A stretch of DNA of 64,000 nucleotides, from NCBI GenBank assembly GCA_039583875.1, contig CM077147.1:163307866-163371865 (forward strand), given 5' to 3'. Below are positions 22,530-34,519 of this stretch, piece by piece. Source of the DNA: Platanthera guangdongensis (taxonomy: Eukaryota; Streptophyta; Magnoliopsida; Asparagales; Orchidaceae). The notes beneath the pieces are model-generated. The model was not told the DNA's origin and did not search any database. It worked only from the letters and a program-made list of their open reading frames with translations. The position numbers and the translations under genes are program-made. Numbering within the stretch: the stretch's first letter is position 1; each line of letters begins with the position of its first letter.

Positions 22530-22974
22530 TCTTGAAGTATTAGACCGGGCGGCCTGGCGGTCTTGTCTGGCGGGTTGTTGACCGCGCGGTCAAGCGGTTC
22601 CTTTCCAGCAGGTTCGTATTCAGATTGTTGTTGTTTGTAGTCCGAGAGGTCTGGCGGTCTCTCTCAGAATCCTGGAGACCTGGCGGTCTATCGGTCTCCT
22701 ATTGCGGCGTGCTCTCTTCCTGCTGGAGTTGTCTAGCGGTTAGCCCATCTGTCAAACCGCGCGGCTTGTGCGGTCTCTTTAATTTCTAGCCCCTCAGCCC
22801 TGTAAATTTTTAGTCCCACATTGTTTGTTTATACTCTCTCCTATCTCCTCCATTCTATAAAAGGGAGGTCATACCTTTCTAAATGGTACTTTTTTTGGAT
22901 AATAAAACTTTCAATTATTCAAATTTCTGCCTGTTTGTTATCTGCTTGTTAGCTGCGTGTTTGCTACTTTTACA
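22530..22974 (+). repeat. Element C 3' LTR
   Basis: 445 bp, the same length as the 5' LTR. The first bases read TCTTGAAG where the 5' copy has TGTTGAAG. It keeps GACCGCGCGGTC and the TATA box, and ends TTTTACA followed by the GTCGA duplication. Confidence 0.95.
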
Positions 22975-22979
22975 GTCGA

Positions 22980-24334
22980 TAATAAAAGAACTTGTGTCGA
23001 CACGAAGATCATCAGTCGACACTTTGGAAAGGTCGTGTCGACACCACAAAGAATATTTGTCAACTCCAGAAACTCAGCTCGACGAAGTTTAGAAACAGAA
23101 AAGGCAAAGTTCAGAAGAGACAACAGTTCAGTTTCCAGCTCGACGATCATGGAACTCAGCTCGACGAACATAAGCCGTCTGGTCGACAAACACAACATCT
23201 CAGCTCGACGAACTGTGGACTCAGTTCGACGATTTCTGTCAACTGTTCGACGATTTCAGATTAAGTCATTTCCAGCCCTGTCCCCATGATTACTGCAATA
23301 ATTCCTGAGTAATCAATCCTCTAACATTCTCTGAATATAACTGTTAGAGGAGCATTGATTAGGATATTCTCCAGGATTATTGCTTGCCATTTTTCCACGG
23401 GACAGTTGGGGAAATTATTCAATGCTGCTTATTCTCTAGGCCGTCAGCATTGAATGTAGAAGGAATTCAAAATTCGAAAGACTAATTTCCCCAGAAAATA
23501 TAAAAAGAGATTTTTCTCTTTTCTTAAACAGATAGAAAGAAAGTCAGAAAAATATACAGAGAGAAGATTACTGAATCAGACAAGAAATACACAACACGTC
23601 TGCTCTCAATCTTACACAAGATTTCTGATATAGAAGAAAGCCCTTGACAAGAACATCATCTGTCATCTGAAGAAGAAGAACAATCATTCAAATATCAAGA
23701 GTCTTTATTATTCAAACTATCCAGGACACTTCACAGAACAACAAATCTTCCATCTGTCAAAGAAGTTCCTGAAGATCTCTCTGATCAAGGCTGAAAGCTT
23801 GAAGGCCTATCACCCTGTGCAAAGCTCCAATTCTCCTGAACTCTTCTACATATCAGGGGAGCTTTGATGACATCACTAAATCCACTTAAGTCTTCTCAGT
23901 TTATTGAGAAAGAGAACACCTCATCACTCTCACATCTCCATCTCTGTAAAGGGTTGTCATCTCCCTTCAAAAGTGATTCCTGGTTATAAGTCACCTGATC
24001 AAAAGACTTGAGAATTTGGTTTTTGAGCACCTGATCAAAAGCTCATTGGTGTCAAACACCTAATCAAAAACCTGAGTGGATTCCTACCAGGGTGGTAGAA
24101 GAGTGGATGTACCCAGGTTGGGGAGCCACTATAAAATTTTCTTATGTCGTCTGGTTGCCCCTTTTTCTTTGTGTTCTTGCTATGCTTGTATTTTTAGGAC
24201 TGCTGTGTGCTTATTTATTTTATTATAATTCTGCACTTTTTAATTACAGCAGAAGCTGTAATAGTTTTATAAGGACCTACAAATACTCTATTCACCCCCC
24301 TCTAGAGTATATTAGATCTAACACATCACTTTCA
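22980..24334 (+). repeat. Element B 3' LTR, second part
   Basis: Continues the B LTR after C, with TATA box at 23499-23506, and ends CACTTTCA at 24334 directly before CAAGT. There is no gene in it; open frames here are short and match nothing recognisable. Confidence 0.95.
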
Positions 24335-24339
24335 CAAGT

Positions 24340-24672
24340 TTTGTACTAGTTTTATTTTGGTGGCCTTGTATGCTTGATGCTTTTGTTTTTCGGCTTGCAT
24401 GCCGAGGTAGTCTATGAGTGTTTATGCTCATTGTTTTTGATGTTATCTTTTTGGAGTTTGGACTCTCTTTTGTTGTAAGGCCATAAGGCCGTTTCGATAC
24501 TCTTGTGTATGTGGATAACTTCTAGTCTTGGTTGATGTTTCCGCTGTTGTTTGATTTTGAGTTTTGAGATTGGTTAGTTATATCATCTTTTAATGCTAAA
24601 GCTGTGGTGTCTGTATGTTTTGGGGACCCGGCCGGACCCATATTATACGGTCATTACAGGGGAGCTGTTACA
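24340..24672 (+). mobile_element. Element A 3' LTR, second part
   Basis: U5-side remainder of the A LTR after B. It contains GGACCCGGCCGGACC, a motif with a counterpart near the ends of the D and E LTRs, and ends GGGAGCTGTTACA. The outer duplication of A cannot be checked because its left end lies outside the window. Confidence 0.8.
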
Positions 24673-25444
24673 CCCCTCTCTCTAGAACTTTAGAAAGAGA
24701 TGGTTTGAAAGAAATGAAGGCATCCAAACCCTATTTCCAGGTATAACCCAGCAAGGACAGCCCTGAGCCGTTGGATCACAAAATAAGGAAACGGATGGCC
24801 ATGATTCGCACTTAAAATCGTAAACCTGGGGCGAACACAGCTTGTGACACGCCCGTGTCCAAGGCCATGTGCCCCATTCGACGCCGAAACCGTCGCATCC
24901 CGAAAAGCACACGGGCTCTTGAGATGCCCGTGTCAGGATTGACACACCCATGTCATCCAGTACACGCCCGTGTACCCGGGTGTGTTCCTCCATTGACACA
25001 TGACCAACACCAAACCGAGAAGAACATGGGTACTCGACACGCCCGTGTCGAATTTGACATGCCCGTGTCTGGTTGAACACGCCTGGGCTCCAGGCCATGT
25101 TTCACCCCCGACAAAACTCGGACAACTACTTGAGTTGGACACGGCCTGGGACACTCCCGTGTCTCAGGCCATGTTCGATATCTCGAGTACCTTTCGTCGA
25201 ACACTCGAGACGATTGTCAAACCCGAGAACGACACGGCTCTGGACACGCCCGTGTCTTAGGCCGTATTCGCTGTCTCGGGTGTATTTCATCAACCACTCG
25301 AGTAGCTCAATGAAACCGAACACGACACGGCCTTGGGATACGCCCGTGAGGACACGCCCGTGTCCCAGGCCGTGTGACCTCTACCAAGTCCCAGACTTGG
25401 CTCCAAGCGCCACTCATCGCTCTTTTGAGTTTCAGGGCGTTACA
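24673..25444 (-). mobile_element. Fragment H: truncated A-family LTR, minus strand
   Basis: Read on the minus strand it starts TGTAACGCCCTGAAAC at 25444 and runs through the same repeat words and gene-free sequence as the A LTR, down to the CTCTAGAGAG-like segment that in A lies near 5010-5030. It stops where A's LTR begins, so A probably inserted into this older LTR and the rest lies left of A. No coding content. Confidence 0.75.
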
Positions 25445-25920
25445 TGTAAGACCCCCCTTTTTTTCTTTCTGAACACCGGGGTCTTAGGCCCAGAACCACC
25501 GTTTTGCGGTGACTCATTCACGCCCTGAAGGGTCATCACCACAAAGCGTCGTTTCTGCCGGCCAAATTCGATCACAGAAAAGTAGCACAATAAAGTAAAT
25601 GCAAACTAGCAGTCCACAGAAAATCACATATCATAGTAAATAAATCTCCACGAAGGGAGTGTCCACAGAAAATACATATCAGAGTGCTAAACTACGGTCT
25701 TATGCCCGGTACATCATATCCTCACTACAAATCACTCATGCGGAAGCAAAAGCAGAAAAACTACTCAAGGTTGAGACTCACGGTCCCGGCTGTATGAACT
25801 CCGGAGCTAGACTGCCCCACCTCTAAGCACACCGATCTCTGGGGCTGCTCCTCCATGCTGGGATCCTCGATCCCCTAAATGATGCGGTTCGAAAACCGTT
25901 AGTCTAAAAGACTAAGCCCT
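25445..25920 (-). mobile_element. Element G 3' LTR, distal (U5-side) part
   Basis: Contiguous with 58154 onward once E is removed (GCCCT duplication). On the minus strand it ends GGGGGGTCTTACA. No gene. Orientation is inferred from the CA-like terminus and from G's minus-strand pol at the right edge. The sequence could instead be a plus-oriented LTR beginning TGTAAGACC. Confidence 0.6.
25916..25920. repeat. Target-site duplication GCCCT of element E (left copy)
   Basis: GCCCT precedes E's left LTR end and is repeated at 58149-58153 after its right LTR end, 32 kb away. Confidence 0.95.
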
Positions 25921-28221
25921 TGTAACACCCCCTATCCGTCGCATAGCATATAGCAGTAGGTCCGGCCGGGGCCCGACGCCATATACCACAGACAGACCGG
26001 GTGGTTACTTATGGAAACCATCCAACCAATCTCAACGTCCTACACAGAGCATTCTAGCGGAAGCAGTTTATAAAGGTTGTAAACAAGAACCCAGCAACAA
26101 GCACGAATGTCCACTAGTACAACTTAGGAATGTTATTACAAAAATACCCAAAACAAGCCTTAAGGCCTTACAAAAGGTTTCACTTGAATATTACATGTTT
26201 TACAAACCACGACACGCAGGCCGGTCATACATGAATAAAGCAGTAAATACTTCTACTTGGGACTTTGAGGGCCAGCTTCGCAAAAAGGGCTTTAGCCCGC
26301 TATTGACCGCTTGGCCCAGCTGCACCTGCAAGCAACAAACCACCGCACGGTGGCAAAATAAGGCAACGGTCAGCAATGCAGACCAAATTATAACGATCCT
26401 GCCCCCAACTCGGGGCGGCGATGCTCCTTCCCTGCATTTCATTAGCATAAGCGAGCAATTTATATACTTAGCCATTTCATCACAGACGTTGGCTCGCACG
26501 GCCACACGTCCCGTGCTCTCAGGGCACATTCTCGGTGAACCGGTCGATGTCACGTCAATTAAAGCCATTGACATTCCGGACTCACCACCGCCACTAGGAC
26601 GGCCAAACCTATGAGCAATTTGTCTTCCTAGCCTGGGTCACGACAATTTAAGCCATTGACCGCCGAAGACCCTACTCTATGCCAACGGTAAGTGCCACGT
26701 GCCTTTAGGTCTCTTTAACCGAATGACATAGAACGGGTACGGTTCCATCTAACCCGTGCTCACACCGCAACGACAATTAAAGCCATTTGCGCGGGTCAAA
26801 CTTCCACCGAGTCCCATTTCCATCACAAGTCACATAACCCCGTTATGTTCAAGTTGGCTCTCAAGCCACCAAGTTAGAAAGATCTCGTATCCGCCCAGTT
26901 TTCCGGGTGCACCTTTGGGTTAGTCCCCAAGGCTCCCTGCTGCAATCTACCGCGTAGAAAACCCGAAAAACAACCAATAGCACGGAGTCTTCTCCGGCCT
27001 TATGCAATGCAACATCACCGATCCAGACTAACATGTCCGGGTAGGCTTCACACATCATGCCTATGTCCGTTCTCGCATACGGACTCTACACAACGGGGAC
27101 TTTACATATCTACCCGAAGGAACGCCTCCAACTCTCCGCAAACTCGCGAGAGCGGGCTTCCTATGCTAAGAAAGAGAGCTATTCATGCTCAAGATGAGGA
27201 TCGTTACCCTTGAGTTCCTCTTTGGCGCCATCGAAAAGTAATCGGATAGAAATCACCGCACTAGCGTTGCCTCCGTGGATCCGGAGTCGGCTTGCGATTC
27301 GGAGCTCCGAAGCTCCTCCAATGGCGGATCTAGCTCTTCTTCTTCCCTTAGCTCTCCTCTCTCTCCAAGGACTTAGAAAGAGAACAAGGTAAGAAAAATG
27401 ATGGATTTCTAAGTCAACCCACGGGTATATCCCTTCAGGAACATCCCCCAACCGTTGGATCTCAAAACAAGGAAACGAACGGCTTTGATTCGGGGCTGAA
27501 ATGCCCAATCTGGACCGAACACGGCCTGGCACACGCCCGTGTCCAGGGCCGTGTGCCGCATTCGCCGTCAAAATCGAATCACCTGGAACCTCACACGGGT
27601 ATCGAACACGCCCGTGTTCGATCTGACACGCCCGTGTTCCACCTGACACGGCCGTGTAGCCGGTCGTGTACCCCACGATTTTTCCCCATTTTCAACCCGA
27701 GCACTGCACGGGTTCTAGGACACGCCCGTGTCCTTGCCCGTGTCACATTGACACGCCTGGACCCCAGGCCGTGTACACGGGACATTTCGTCGAGGGAAGA
27801 TCGACGACTTGATGACACGGCCTTGGACACGCCCGTATCCTAGGCCGTGTGCCTTGTCTCGACGATCGTCGAGTGAATCTCGACGACTCCCCGGGACGAT
27901 CGTCGACACGGGTCGGCACGCCCTGCGACACGCCCGTGTCGCAGGCCGTGTGCCCACTCTCGACGAATCGTCGAGTATAACTCGATGACTCACGGCTAAG
28001 TGTCGACACGGGTCGACACGCCCTGCGACACGCCCGTTTCGCAGGCCGTGTGCCCCCTCCCGACGAATCGTCGAGTAAAACTCGACGACTTCGCGGCTAA
28101 GTGTCGACACGGCTTGACACGCCCTGGGACACGCCCGTGTCCCAGGCCGTGTGCCTTCTGCCAGAACCTAAACTGGCCCAAAATGTCCTGCTTTTTCTCC
28201 TTTGAGTTTCGGGGCGTTACA
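25921..28221 (-). repeat. Element E 3' LTR
   Basis: 2301 bp, TGTAACGCCCC to GGGGGTGTTACA on the minus strand. The U3 side (about 27500-28160) carries the dyad array in variant form, including the 16-bp palindrome CTCGACGATCGTCGAG at 27858-27873. The start-exon sequence is also present (about 27205-27230) but is not used from a 3' LTR. Confidence 0.95.
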
Positions 28222-28258
28222 ACTCTCCCCCTCTTAAAAGAATTTCGCCCACGAAATT
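28222..28258 (-). promoter_or_regulatory. Element E polypurine tract and hairpin
   Basis: On the minus strand, a stem AATTTCG/CGAAATT (28241-28258, loop TGGG) precedes TTTTAAGAGGGGGAGAGT, which abuts the LTR. Confidence 0.82.
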
Positions 28259-31200
28259 ACATAAAGGAAAGACATGTACAAAACCAAAATTTTGTACCTG
28301 AGCGGAACAACTCCGGATACTCGTCAAGCATAGTCTGCTCTCTCTCCCAAGAGAGCTCCTCACGACCGCAATTGTCCCACCGGACCTTGACCATCCTGAT
28401 CTCTTTATTGCGTAGCCGCTTGACCTCCGAGTCTTCGATCCGCACGGGCTTGACCTTTGTCGTTAGCCCACTATCCACCGGCACTTGATCAACCGCGATC
28501 ACTTGCATAGGCTCTTGCACCGCCTTCCGAAGCAGCGAAATATGGAATACATCATGTAAACCACTTAGCTCCACTGAAAGCTTCAACCGATAGGCCGCTT
28601 CACCAACTCGCTCCAGAACCTCAAACGGTCCAAGGTACCTCGGGCTTAGCTTTTTCAATCGTCGCACCCGCGAGACACCCTTGAACGGCTTGATCTTTAA
28701 GTATACATAATCGACCACAGCGAACTCCACGTTCCTGTGCTTGGCATTATAGTACTTTGCTTGCCGGTCCTGAGCGATAAGCAACCTCTCCCGAATGGTT
28801 CTCACCAAAGAAGTAGCACCCTCTACTTCCGATCGCTTATACAACTTTGACTCACCCGTTTCTAACCAAGACAACGGCGTGCGACATTTTCTACCATATA
28901 GGGCCTTAAAAGGCGCCATCTGAATACTCGCTTGGTAGCTGTTGTTGTATGCGAACTCCACCAAATAAAGGTGGTCTTCCCATTGCTTTCCAAAATCCAA
29001 GACACACATGCGAAGCATGTCTTCCATGGTTCTATTGACCCTCTCGGTCTGCCCATCCGTTTGCGGATGGAAGGCTGTGCTAAACTTCAGCTTTGTTCCC
29101 AACATTTGCTGCACCAGCCTCCAATCATTGGACGTGAACCGCCCATCTCGGTCACTCACGATGCTGCGGGGCACACCATGAAGCCATACTATGTTATCCA
29201 CATAAAGCTTTGCCAGCTTCTCCACCGGATCATCCTTCCTATGCGGAATAAAATGCGACACCTTCGTCAATCGATCAACAACCACCCAAATGGCGACGTT
29301 CCCCTTTTGCGACCTTGGCAAACCATGCACAAAGTCCATAGAGATGTCGTCGAATTTCCACTCCGGAATAGGCAAGGACTTAAGAAATCCTCCCGGCTTT
29401 TGGCACTCCGCCTTTACCAAGGCGCAGGTTTGGCACTTCGCTACGTATAGCGCCACATCCTTCTTCAAACCCAGCCACCAAAATAGTTTCTTTACGTCGC
29501 GGTACATCTTCGTGCTCCCCGGGTGAATCGAGTACTTGGTATGGTGTGCCTCGTACAACAACTCCACCCGTAAATTGCCCACACTTGGGACGCACAGACG
29601 ACCGTCTTTCCAAAGCAATCCGTCCTCCACGACGAATTGGGAATTTGACCCATCCAGAGCCTCTATCATGAACTGCTTCGTATGAGCATCCATATCCAAA
29701 GCCTGTCGAATCCGATCAGCCAGGTCATATTGGACTTCAGTCCAATTCAGAACTGCTTCAACACTTGCTTGTCTGTCCACACAAACAATCTCCAACGCCT
29801 CCAACTCCCGCACCAACCGCTCATCATGCACCGATAGCCAATTGGCTTGAGCTGGGGCTCGGCGACTCAACGCGTCCGCAACCGCATTCCCTTTGCCAGG
29901 CACGTAGTGGATCTTGAATGTATAGTCCCCCAGGAACTCCATCCACCTACGCTGCCGCATATTCAGATCCTTCTGATCAATTAGATACTTTAGGCTCTTG
30001 TCATCAGTGTAGATATCAATCTTCACACCGTACAAATAGTGTCTCCACAGCTTCAAGGCAAAAATCACGGCCGCTAACTCCAAGTCATGGACCGGATAAT
30101 TCCTCTCGTGCACTTTTAGCTGTCTCGAGCCATAAGCTATCACACTTCCGTGCTGCAGTAGCACGCAACCCAAACCGCTGCCTGAAGCATCGCTATATAA
30201 CTCATAGCCTTCGGTCCCACATGGCGAACTCAGCACAGGCGCCGTGGTCAACCGACACTTCAATTCCTCAAAAGCTCGTGCGCACTCCGGCGTCCAAACG
30301 AACTTATGCTCCTTCCTCGTCAATGTAGTGAGAGGTAACGCTATCCGCGAGAAGTTCTCTACGAAGCGCCTATAATAGCCAGCAAGCCCCAGAAAGCTCC
30401 GGACTTCCGCTACAGTAGCGAGCTCAGGCCACTCCCGTATCGCAATAATCTTCGCCGGATCCACAGCAATACCCTCTCCACTCACTATGTGACCGAGGAA
30501 CGCCACTGAGGATAGCCAAAACTCGCACTTCGAGAACTTGGCATACAACTGATTTCTCCTTAGCGTCTCCAACACCAAATGAAGATGCTTGAAGTGATCT
30601 TCCTCACTTTGCGAGTACACCAAAATATCGTCGATGAAGACGATCACGAAATGGTCCAAGTACTCCCTGAACGTCCTGTTCATCAAATCCATGAATACTT
30701 ACGGCGCATTAGTCAGCCCAAACGGCATGACCGTAAACTCGTAATGCCCATATCTCGTACTAAACGCTGTCTTCGGGATATCACTCTCCCTTATTCGCAG
30801 CTGATAGTACCCAGCCTTGAGATCCAACTTCGAGTACACCGTCGACCCGACTAACTGATCAAGGAGATCATCAATCCGGGGCATCGGGTACTTGTTCTTC
30901 TCCGTCAGCTTGTTTAGCTCCCGATAATCAATACATAGTCTCAAGCTTCCGTCCTTCTTCTTAACAAAGAGGACCGGTGCGCTCCAAGGCGAAGAACTCG
31001 GGCGCACATACCCTTGCTCCAGCAACTCTTGCAGTTGAACTTTCAGCTCCGCCATTTCCTTAGGCGCTAGCCGATACGGAGATCGTGACACAGGCTTTGC
31101 ACCTGCCACTAGCTCGATCGTAAAATCTATCTCCCGCTGAGGCGGGGCTCCAGGAAGATCTGCTGGGAACACATTAGGGTATTCCGATACCACTGAGATA

Positions 31201-31666
31201 TAATCCAACGCGGGCTTCGGCTTTGCAACCTCCACTAGTGTAAAGAACAGTTCTGCTCCAGCACGAACCGCCTTCACCACCTGAAGAGCAGACATCAACA
31301 TCTTGCTCGACCCCTTTAAGCCCGTAAACGTCGTCTCACGACTCGCTCCCAGCTTAACTTCCTTGCTACCACAATCTATATGGGCTTGCTGCTCCGAGAG
31401 CCAGTCCATGCCAAATATGACGTCGAACTCCACTAACGGAAGTAAAGACGCCCGCAGGTCGAACTCCTGCTCCCCAATACGAATCTTAACATCGCAGATC
31501 CTATCCGCTCGCATCGAACACCCATTGGGCAACAACACATCCAACTTATCCTTCGCCATCGAAGAAGGGACTCCGATGCGTGATATAAATCCTTCGGACA
31601 AGAAGGAGTGTGAGGCTCCCGTATCGAAGAGTGCTCGTGCCGGATTTTCACAAATCAATACAAATC
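28257..31666 (-). pseudogene. pol: Element E pol exon: protease, RT, RNase H, integrase, chromodomain (one stop)
   Basis: Nearly intact pol in gypsy order. Protease with [10 protein letters not shown] starts just after the splice acceptor. RT has [11 protein letters not shown] and FIDDILVYS, RNase H has [10 protein letters not shown] and VADALSRR, and the integrase has its zinc finger and core. The C-terminal chromodomain-like segment has [16 protein letters not shown] single TAA (30701-30699), where D has Ser, splits it within RT just before the active site. Its third RNase H block reads TDDKS where D has TDHKS. Upstream of the protease the frame has no ATG within the intron-derived part, so expression needs fusion to gag. 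Confidence 0.93.
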
Positions 31667-31742
31667 CTAAACAAGCAGTGGTAAGGTAACATGTGCATAA
31701 CAAGTATTTAAAGAAATTGACTTGCTATAAATTAAATCGTAC
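31667..31742 (-). other. Putative 76-nt intron between gag and pol of element E
   Basis: Minus strand GTACGATT...CTTGTTTAG. It is one base shorter than in D, yet gag and pol still join in frame across it, because their frames are set by the exons. A CTTAC branch-like word lies about 20 nt before the acceptor AG. If unspliced, gag stops at a TAA ten bases into the intron. Confidence 0.6.
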
Positions 31743-32464
31743 CTGTCACCACATCAGCTTGTTTAATGGCCTCCTGTTGGCCAAGATTATAGACCCTTGG
31801 TTGGGCCGGAGCATAATGGGATGCGGTCGACTCCACCGCCTTTCCCTTCTCTTCATAAGTAGCTCCCGGCTTTCTCTCGGACTTAGGACGTCCGCTCCAA
31901 CAATCACGGGCAAAATGCCCCGTCTTGCCACAAGTAAAACACGCACCCGGGGTCCGACCCGTAGTCGCCCCAGAAGCACCAGAAGGAGCTGGACCCGAAG
32001 TCCTATGCTTCTTGAAAGCCCTCCGATAGCCGGACTTTGAAGTACTCGGCACTTTAAACTCAGATTTCTTCTCACCCAAGCTTTTCTTCGCTTGTACATT
32101 CTTCATGTCCTTCTCCAAGGACCGGGCAGTATTGACCAAGGTTAAGAAACCCTGCGTCATTGGCCCCGACAGTAGTAGTCTCAACTCATCCCTCAAGCCT
32201 TCATAGAAGCGATTAGTCTTGCGCTCCTCATCCATGATGGTGGAGCTAGCATAACGACTCAGACGAGTAAACTCGTGGAGATATTCATCCACGCTCCTCT
32301 CACCCTGTACCAACTTCAGGAACTCATTCTCCAACGCTATCTTCTGCATCGAAGGGAGGTATCTTGCTAAGAACAATCCCGAGAACTCTTCCATCGGAAC
32401 GTCTATCAGTTGTCTACCTCTCAAATGGTGCAGCTCCAATCCTTCCCACCACATCCTCGCTTCA
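31743..32464 (-). pseudogene. gag: Element E gag exon 2, C-terminal part
   Basis: Encodes the Gag core from RMWWEGLELHHLRG through the retrotransposon-gag region (FLARYLPS, DEYLHEFTRLSRYA) to the CCHC knuckle CFTCGKTGHFARDC and an alanine/proline tail. Its frame runs into the intron donor at 31742. The N-terminal part of the same exon lies at 55208-55633, separated by element F. Confidence 0.9.
32460..32464. repeat. Target-site duplication CTTCA of element F (left copy)
   Basis: CTTCA here and at 55208-55212 flank F. One copy restores the gag frame of E. Confidence 0.95.
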
Positions 32465-32639
32465 TGATGAATTGTAAATATACGTATTTTTTTGCACATT
32501 AATTTAGTCATTTTCATTTATTTTCGTCGTTTTTACTTATTTTTGTTCAATAAAATGTTCCTATTCTTGTAAATTTGCTTCTAACTTGTTTTATTTTATT
32601 TTTTAGAAAAAGTTCAAAATCTGCCAAAATTGGGCAGTA

Positions 32640-33200
32640 CACGCCCGTGACATATTTGTCACGCCCGTGACCAAGGCGTGACGCTCAAATTCCGTGAACT
32701 GGCAGATTTCTGAAGTAAAAAGCTCGACACGCCTGGCGACACGCCCGTGTCACCCGACACGGGGCGTGACCCAAGCCCGTGTCCTCTCCTCTCGACGAAT
32801 TCCGCTCGACGATCGTCGAGTGTCGACACCAACAGTCACGCCCAGCGTCCCGCCCGTGACCTGGGGCGTGACTCAATTTCCGCTCGACGATTTCGACTCG
32901 ACACTTTCCACTCGACATTCGTCGAGTGTTGACACCAACTAACACGCCCAGAGTCACGCCCGTGACCTGGGGCGTGACCTTTCCAGCTAGCCCGACAAGA
33001 TGCTGCCGAAGACTTTCGGCGCAACCCGCGCCCAGTTCTACCTCCCCGACACGCCCAGAGTCACGCCCGTGACCTGGGGCGTAACTGCCGCGAACTCAGC
33101 CCGAAGTCAACTTTCCTGTCCAATCGCCAGCCGCCTTCATGAATAGTACTGTCATGCCCCCCCTACACGCCCGTGACCGAGGGCGTGTACTTAGAATTTT
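32640..33200 (+). repeat. Inverted-repeat array in the F LTR
   Basis: Clustered words CACGCCCGTGAC, ACACGCCCGTGTC, GGGGCGTGAC and CTCGACGA. The 16-bp palindrome CTCGACGATCGTCGAG (32805-32820) overlaps the palindrome GTGTCGACAC (32820-32829). The array lies just upstream of the TATA box. The same words occur in the LTRs of A, D and E, which belong to another gypsy lineage. Confidence 0.8.
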
Positions 33201-33205
33201 TTGCC

Positions 33206-33212
33206 TATAAAT
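33206..33212 (+). promoter_or_regulatory. TATA box of the element F LTR
   Basis: TATAAAT preceded by TTTTTTGCC, conserved at 52911-52917 in the 3' LTR, and placed directly after the dyad array. Confidence 0.65.
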
Positions 33213-34221
33213 TGCCCAGTTCTGTAAGGTCCAAGGGTTCAGATTTTTGGGCCAATTTAGTGTCTTTTTGTGGGCTGCATCCGTGATTTCTAAAGCTATG
33301 TAAGGAGATTTCTCCCTTTTTTATTTCATGTCTTGTTTTGCTTTAGCTTTAGCCCTTGTAATAGCTTGTAATAGTTCCTAAAAATCAATAAAATGTTAGA
33401 TTTTCTCTTCATATTTAGCTTTGGAATGAACACTTGTGCCCACTTTCCTTCTCCTTTTTATCCTTGGTTTTATCTTTGTTCTTCATTTAGTTCATCTTTT
33501 ATGAAATGTGTGTGTGTGTGTATGAGTGTAACTTATTTACTTTACATGTTTTTTTAACTTGTTTTCATGGTTAGGTATGCTAGGTTTTCCTCTTTTTCTC
33601 CTTGTCTTTTTCTTGAAAGAATTTTGATTTCATTCTTATGATTTTATAAAAGAGATTTAAAAAGTGATTTTGTTCTTTTTTTTTACTTAGTTCTCTTTTA
33701 GGATTGTAAAACCTCTTTTGTTCTTTTCATCTTCTTTTTCACCTTTTTTATCATTTTCATAACATCATAAGAATGAAAATGTTGGCATTTTAATTTTCCA
33801 AAAACTTTGGTTTTTAATTTGTTTTGAAGAAACTTTTGTCTTCTAAAAATTGAAATTTCCTCTTTTTATTTGTTTTTGGCAAAACCTAAGCATGAAAAAG
33901 TTAAAATTTTAATTTTTAGGTAACTTTCATTTTGCTTTTTATTTGTGTGTGTGAGTGTATGAGCCTAAATTTCCTTTTGTTCTTCTTAATCTTCATGAAG
34001 TGTGTGTGAGTGTAGGTGTATAACTTTTATGCTTTGATTCAAATTGTGTAGAGTGTGTGAGTGTAGGTGTATAACTTTTATGTTTTGTTCAATTTTGTAG
34101 AGTGTGTGAGTGTAGGTGTTAGCTTTATTGCTTTCTTGAATTTCTTATGGAGTGTGTGTGTCTGTGTGTATTTATTTCCGCCTACTCGTCAAGAGTTAAA
34201 TGGCGCACCGTTTTCATTTTC

Positions 34222-34519
34222 AGTCCTACTCGTTCGAGTAGGACTTGTAATTTTTCTTTCTTTATTTTTCCGCCTACTCACTTGAGTTAAATGGCCGGAC
34301 TTTATTTCCCGCCTACTCGTTTGAGTAGGATTTGTAATTTTTCTTTCTTTATTTTTCCGCCTACTCACTTGAGTTTAATGGCCGGACTTTATAGCCCTGT
34401 AATCGCATTTATTTTCTCCTACTCATTTGAGTAGGACTCGCTTTCATTTCAGTCCTACTCGTTTGAGTAGGACTTGCAATTTTCAGCTTTTATTTACCGC
34501 CCCCACTCGTTTGAGTGGG
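34222..34519 (+). repeat. Array of ACTC-loop-GAGT hairpins in the transcribed part of the F LTR
   Basis: At least five stems. 34222-34245 has 11-bp arms AGTCCTACTCG and complement. 34312-34329, 34417-34436 and 34451-34474 follow the pattern CCTACTC-loop-GAGTAGG. 34502-34519 has CCCACTC pairing with GAGTGGG, a compensated change. Because the array lies 1 kb after the TATA box, it should be present in the RNA. Confidence 0.75.

Larger units (their letters stand above)
17607..22974 (+). mobile_element. Element C: Ty1/copia retrotransposon nested in B's LTR
   Basis: A 5368-bp copia element with two 445-bp LTRs, an initiator tRNA-Met PBS, one gag-pol frame in copia order and a PPT. By eye its LTRs differ at roughly 30 positions (about 7%), so it is an old insertion. 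Stop codons disable gag-pol. Lineage within copia not assigned. Confidence 0.95.
6401..24334 (+). mobile_element. Element B: Sirevirus-like Ty1/copia retrotransposon, with C nested in its 3' LTR
   Basis: A complete copia element with 5' LTR (6401-8173), PBS, gag (8281-10338), pol in copia order (10370-13507), a long third reading frame (13969-16833), PPT (17011-17025) and a 3' LTR (17026-24334) split by element C. Without C it is about 12.56 kb. LTRs over 1 kb, a Gag with a CCHC knuckle and acidic/lysine-rich tail, the protease opening WYLDSG..K.MTG and an extra frame after pol together suggest the Sirevirus group; that assignment is from family knowledge, not from an alignment. Many in-frame stops make this copy non-autonomous. 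Confidence 0.93.

Noticed and set aside
24673..25444. Fragment H as the missing 5' LTR of element A
   Set aside because: It is in the opposite orientation to A and abuts the end of A's 3' LTR, so it is part of an older element into which A inserted.
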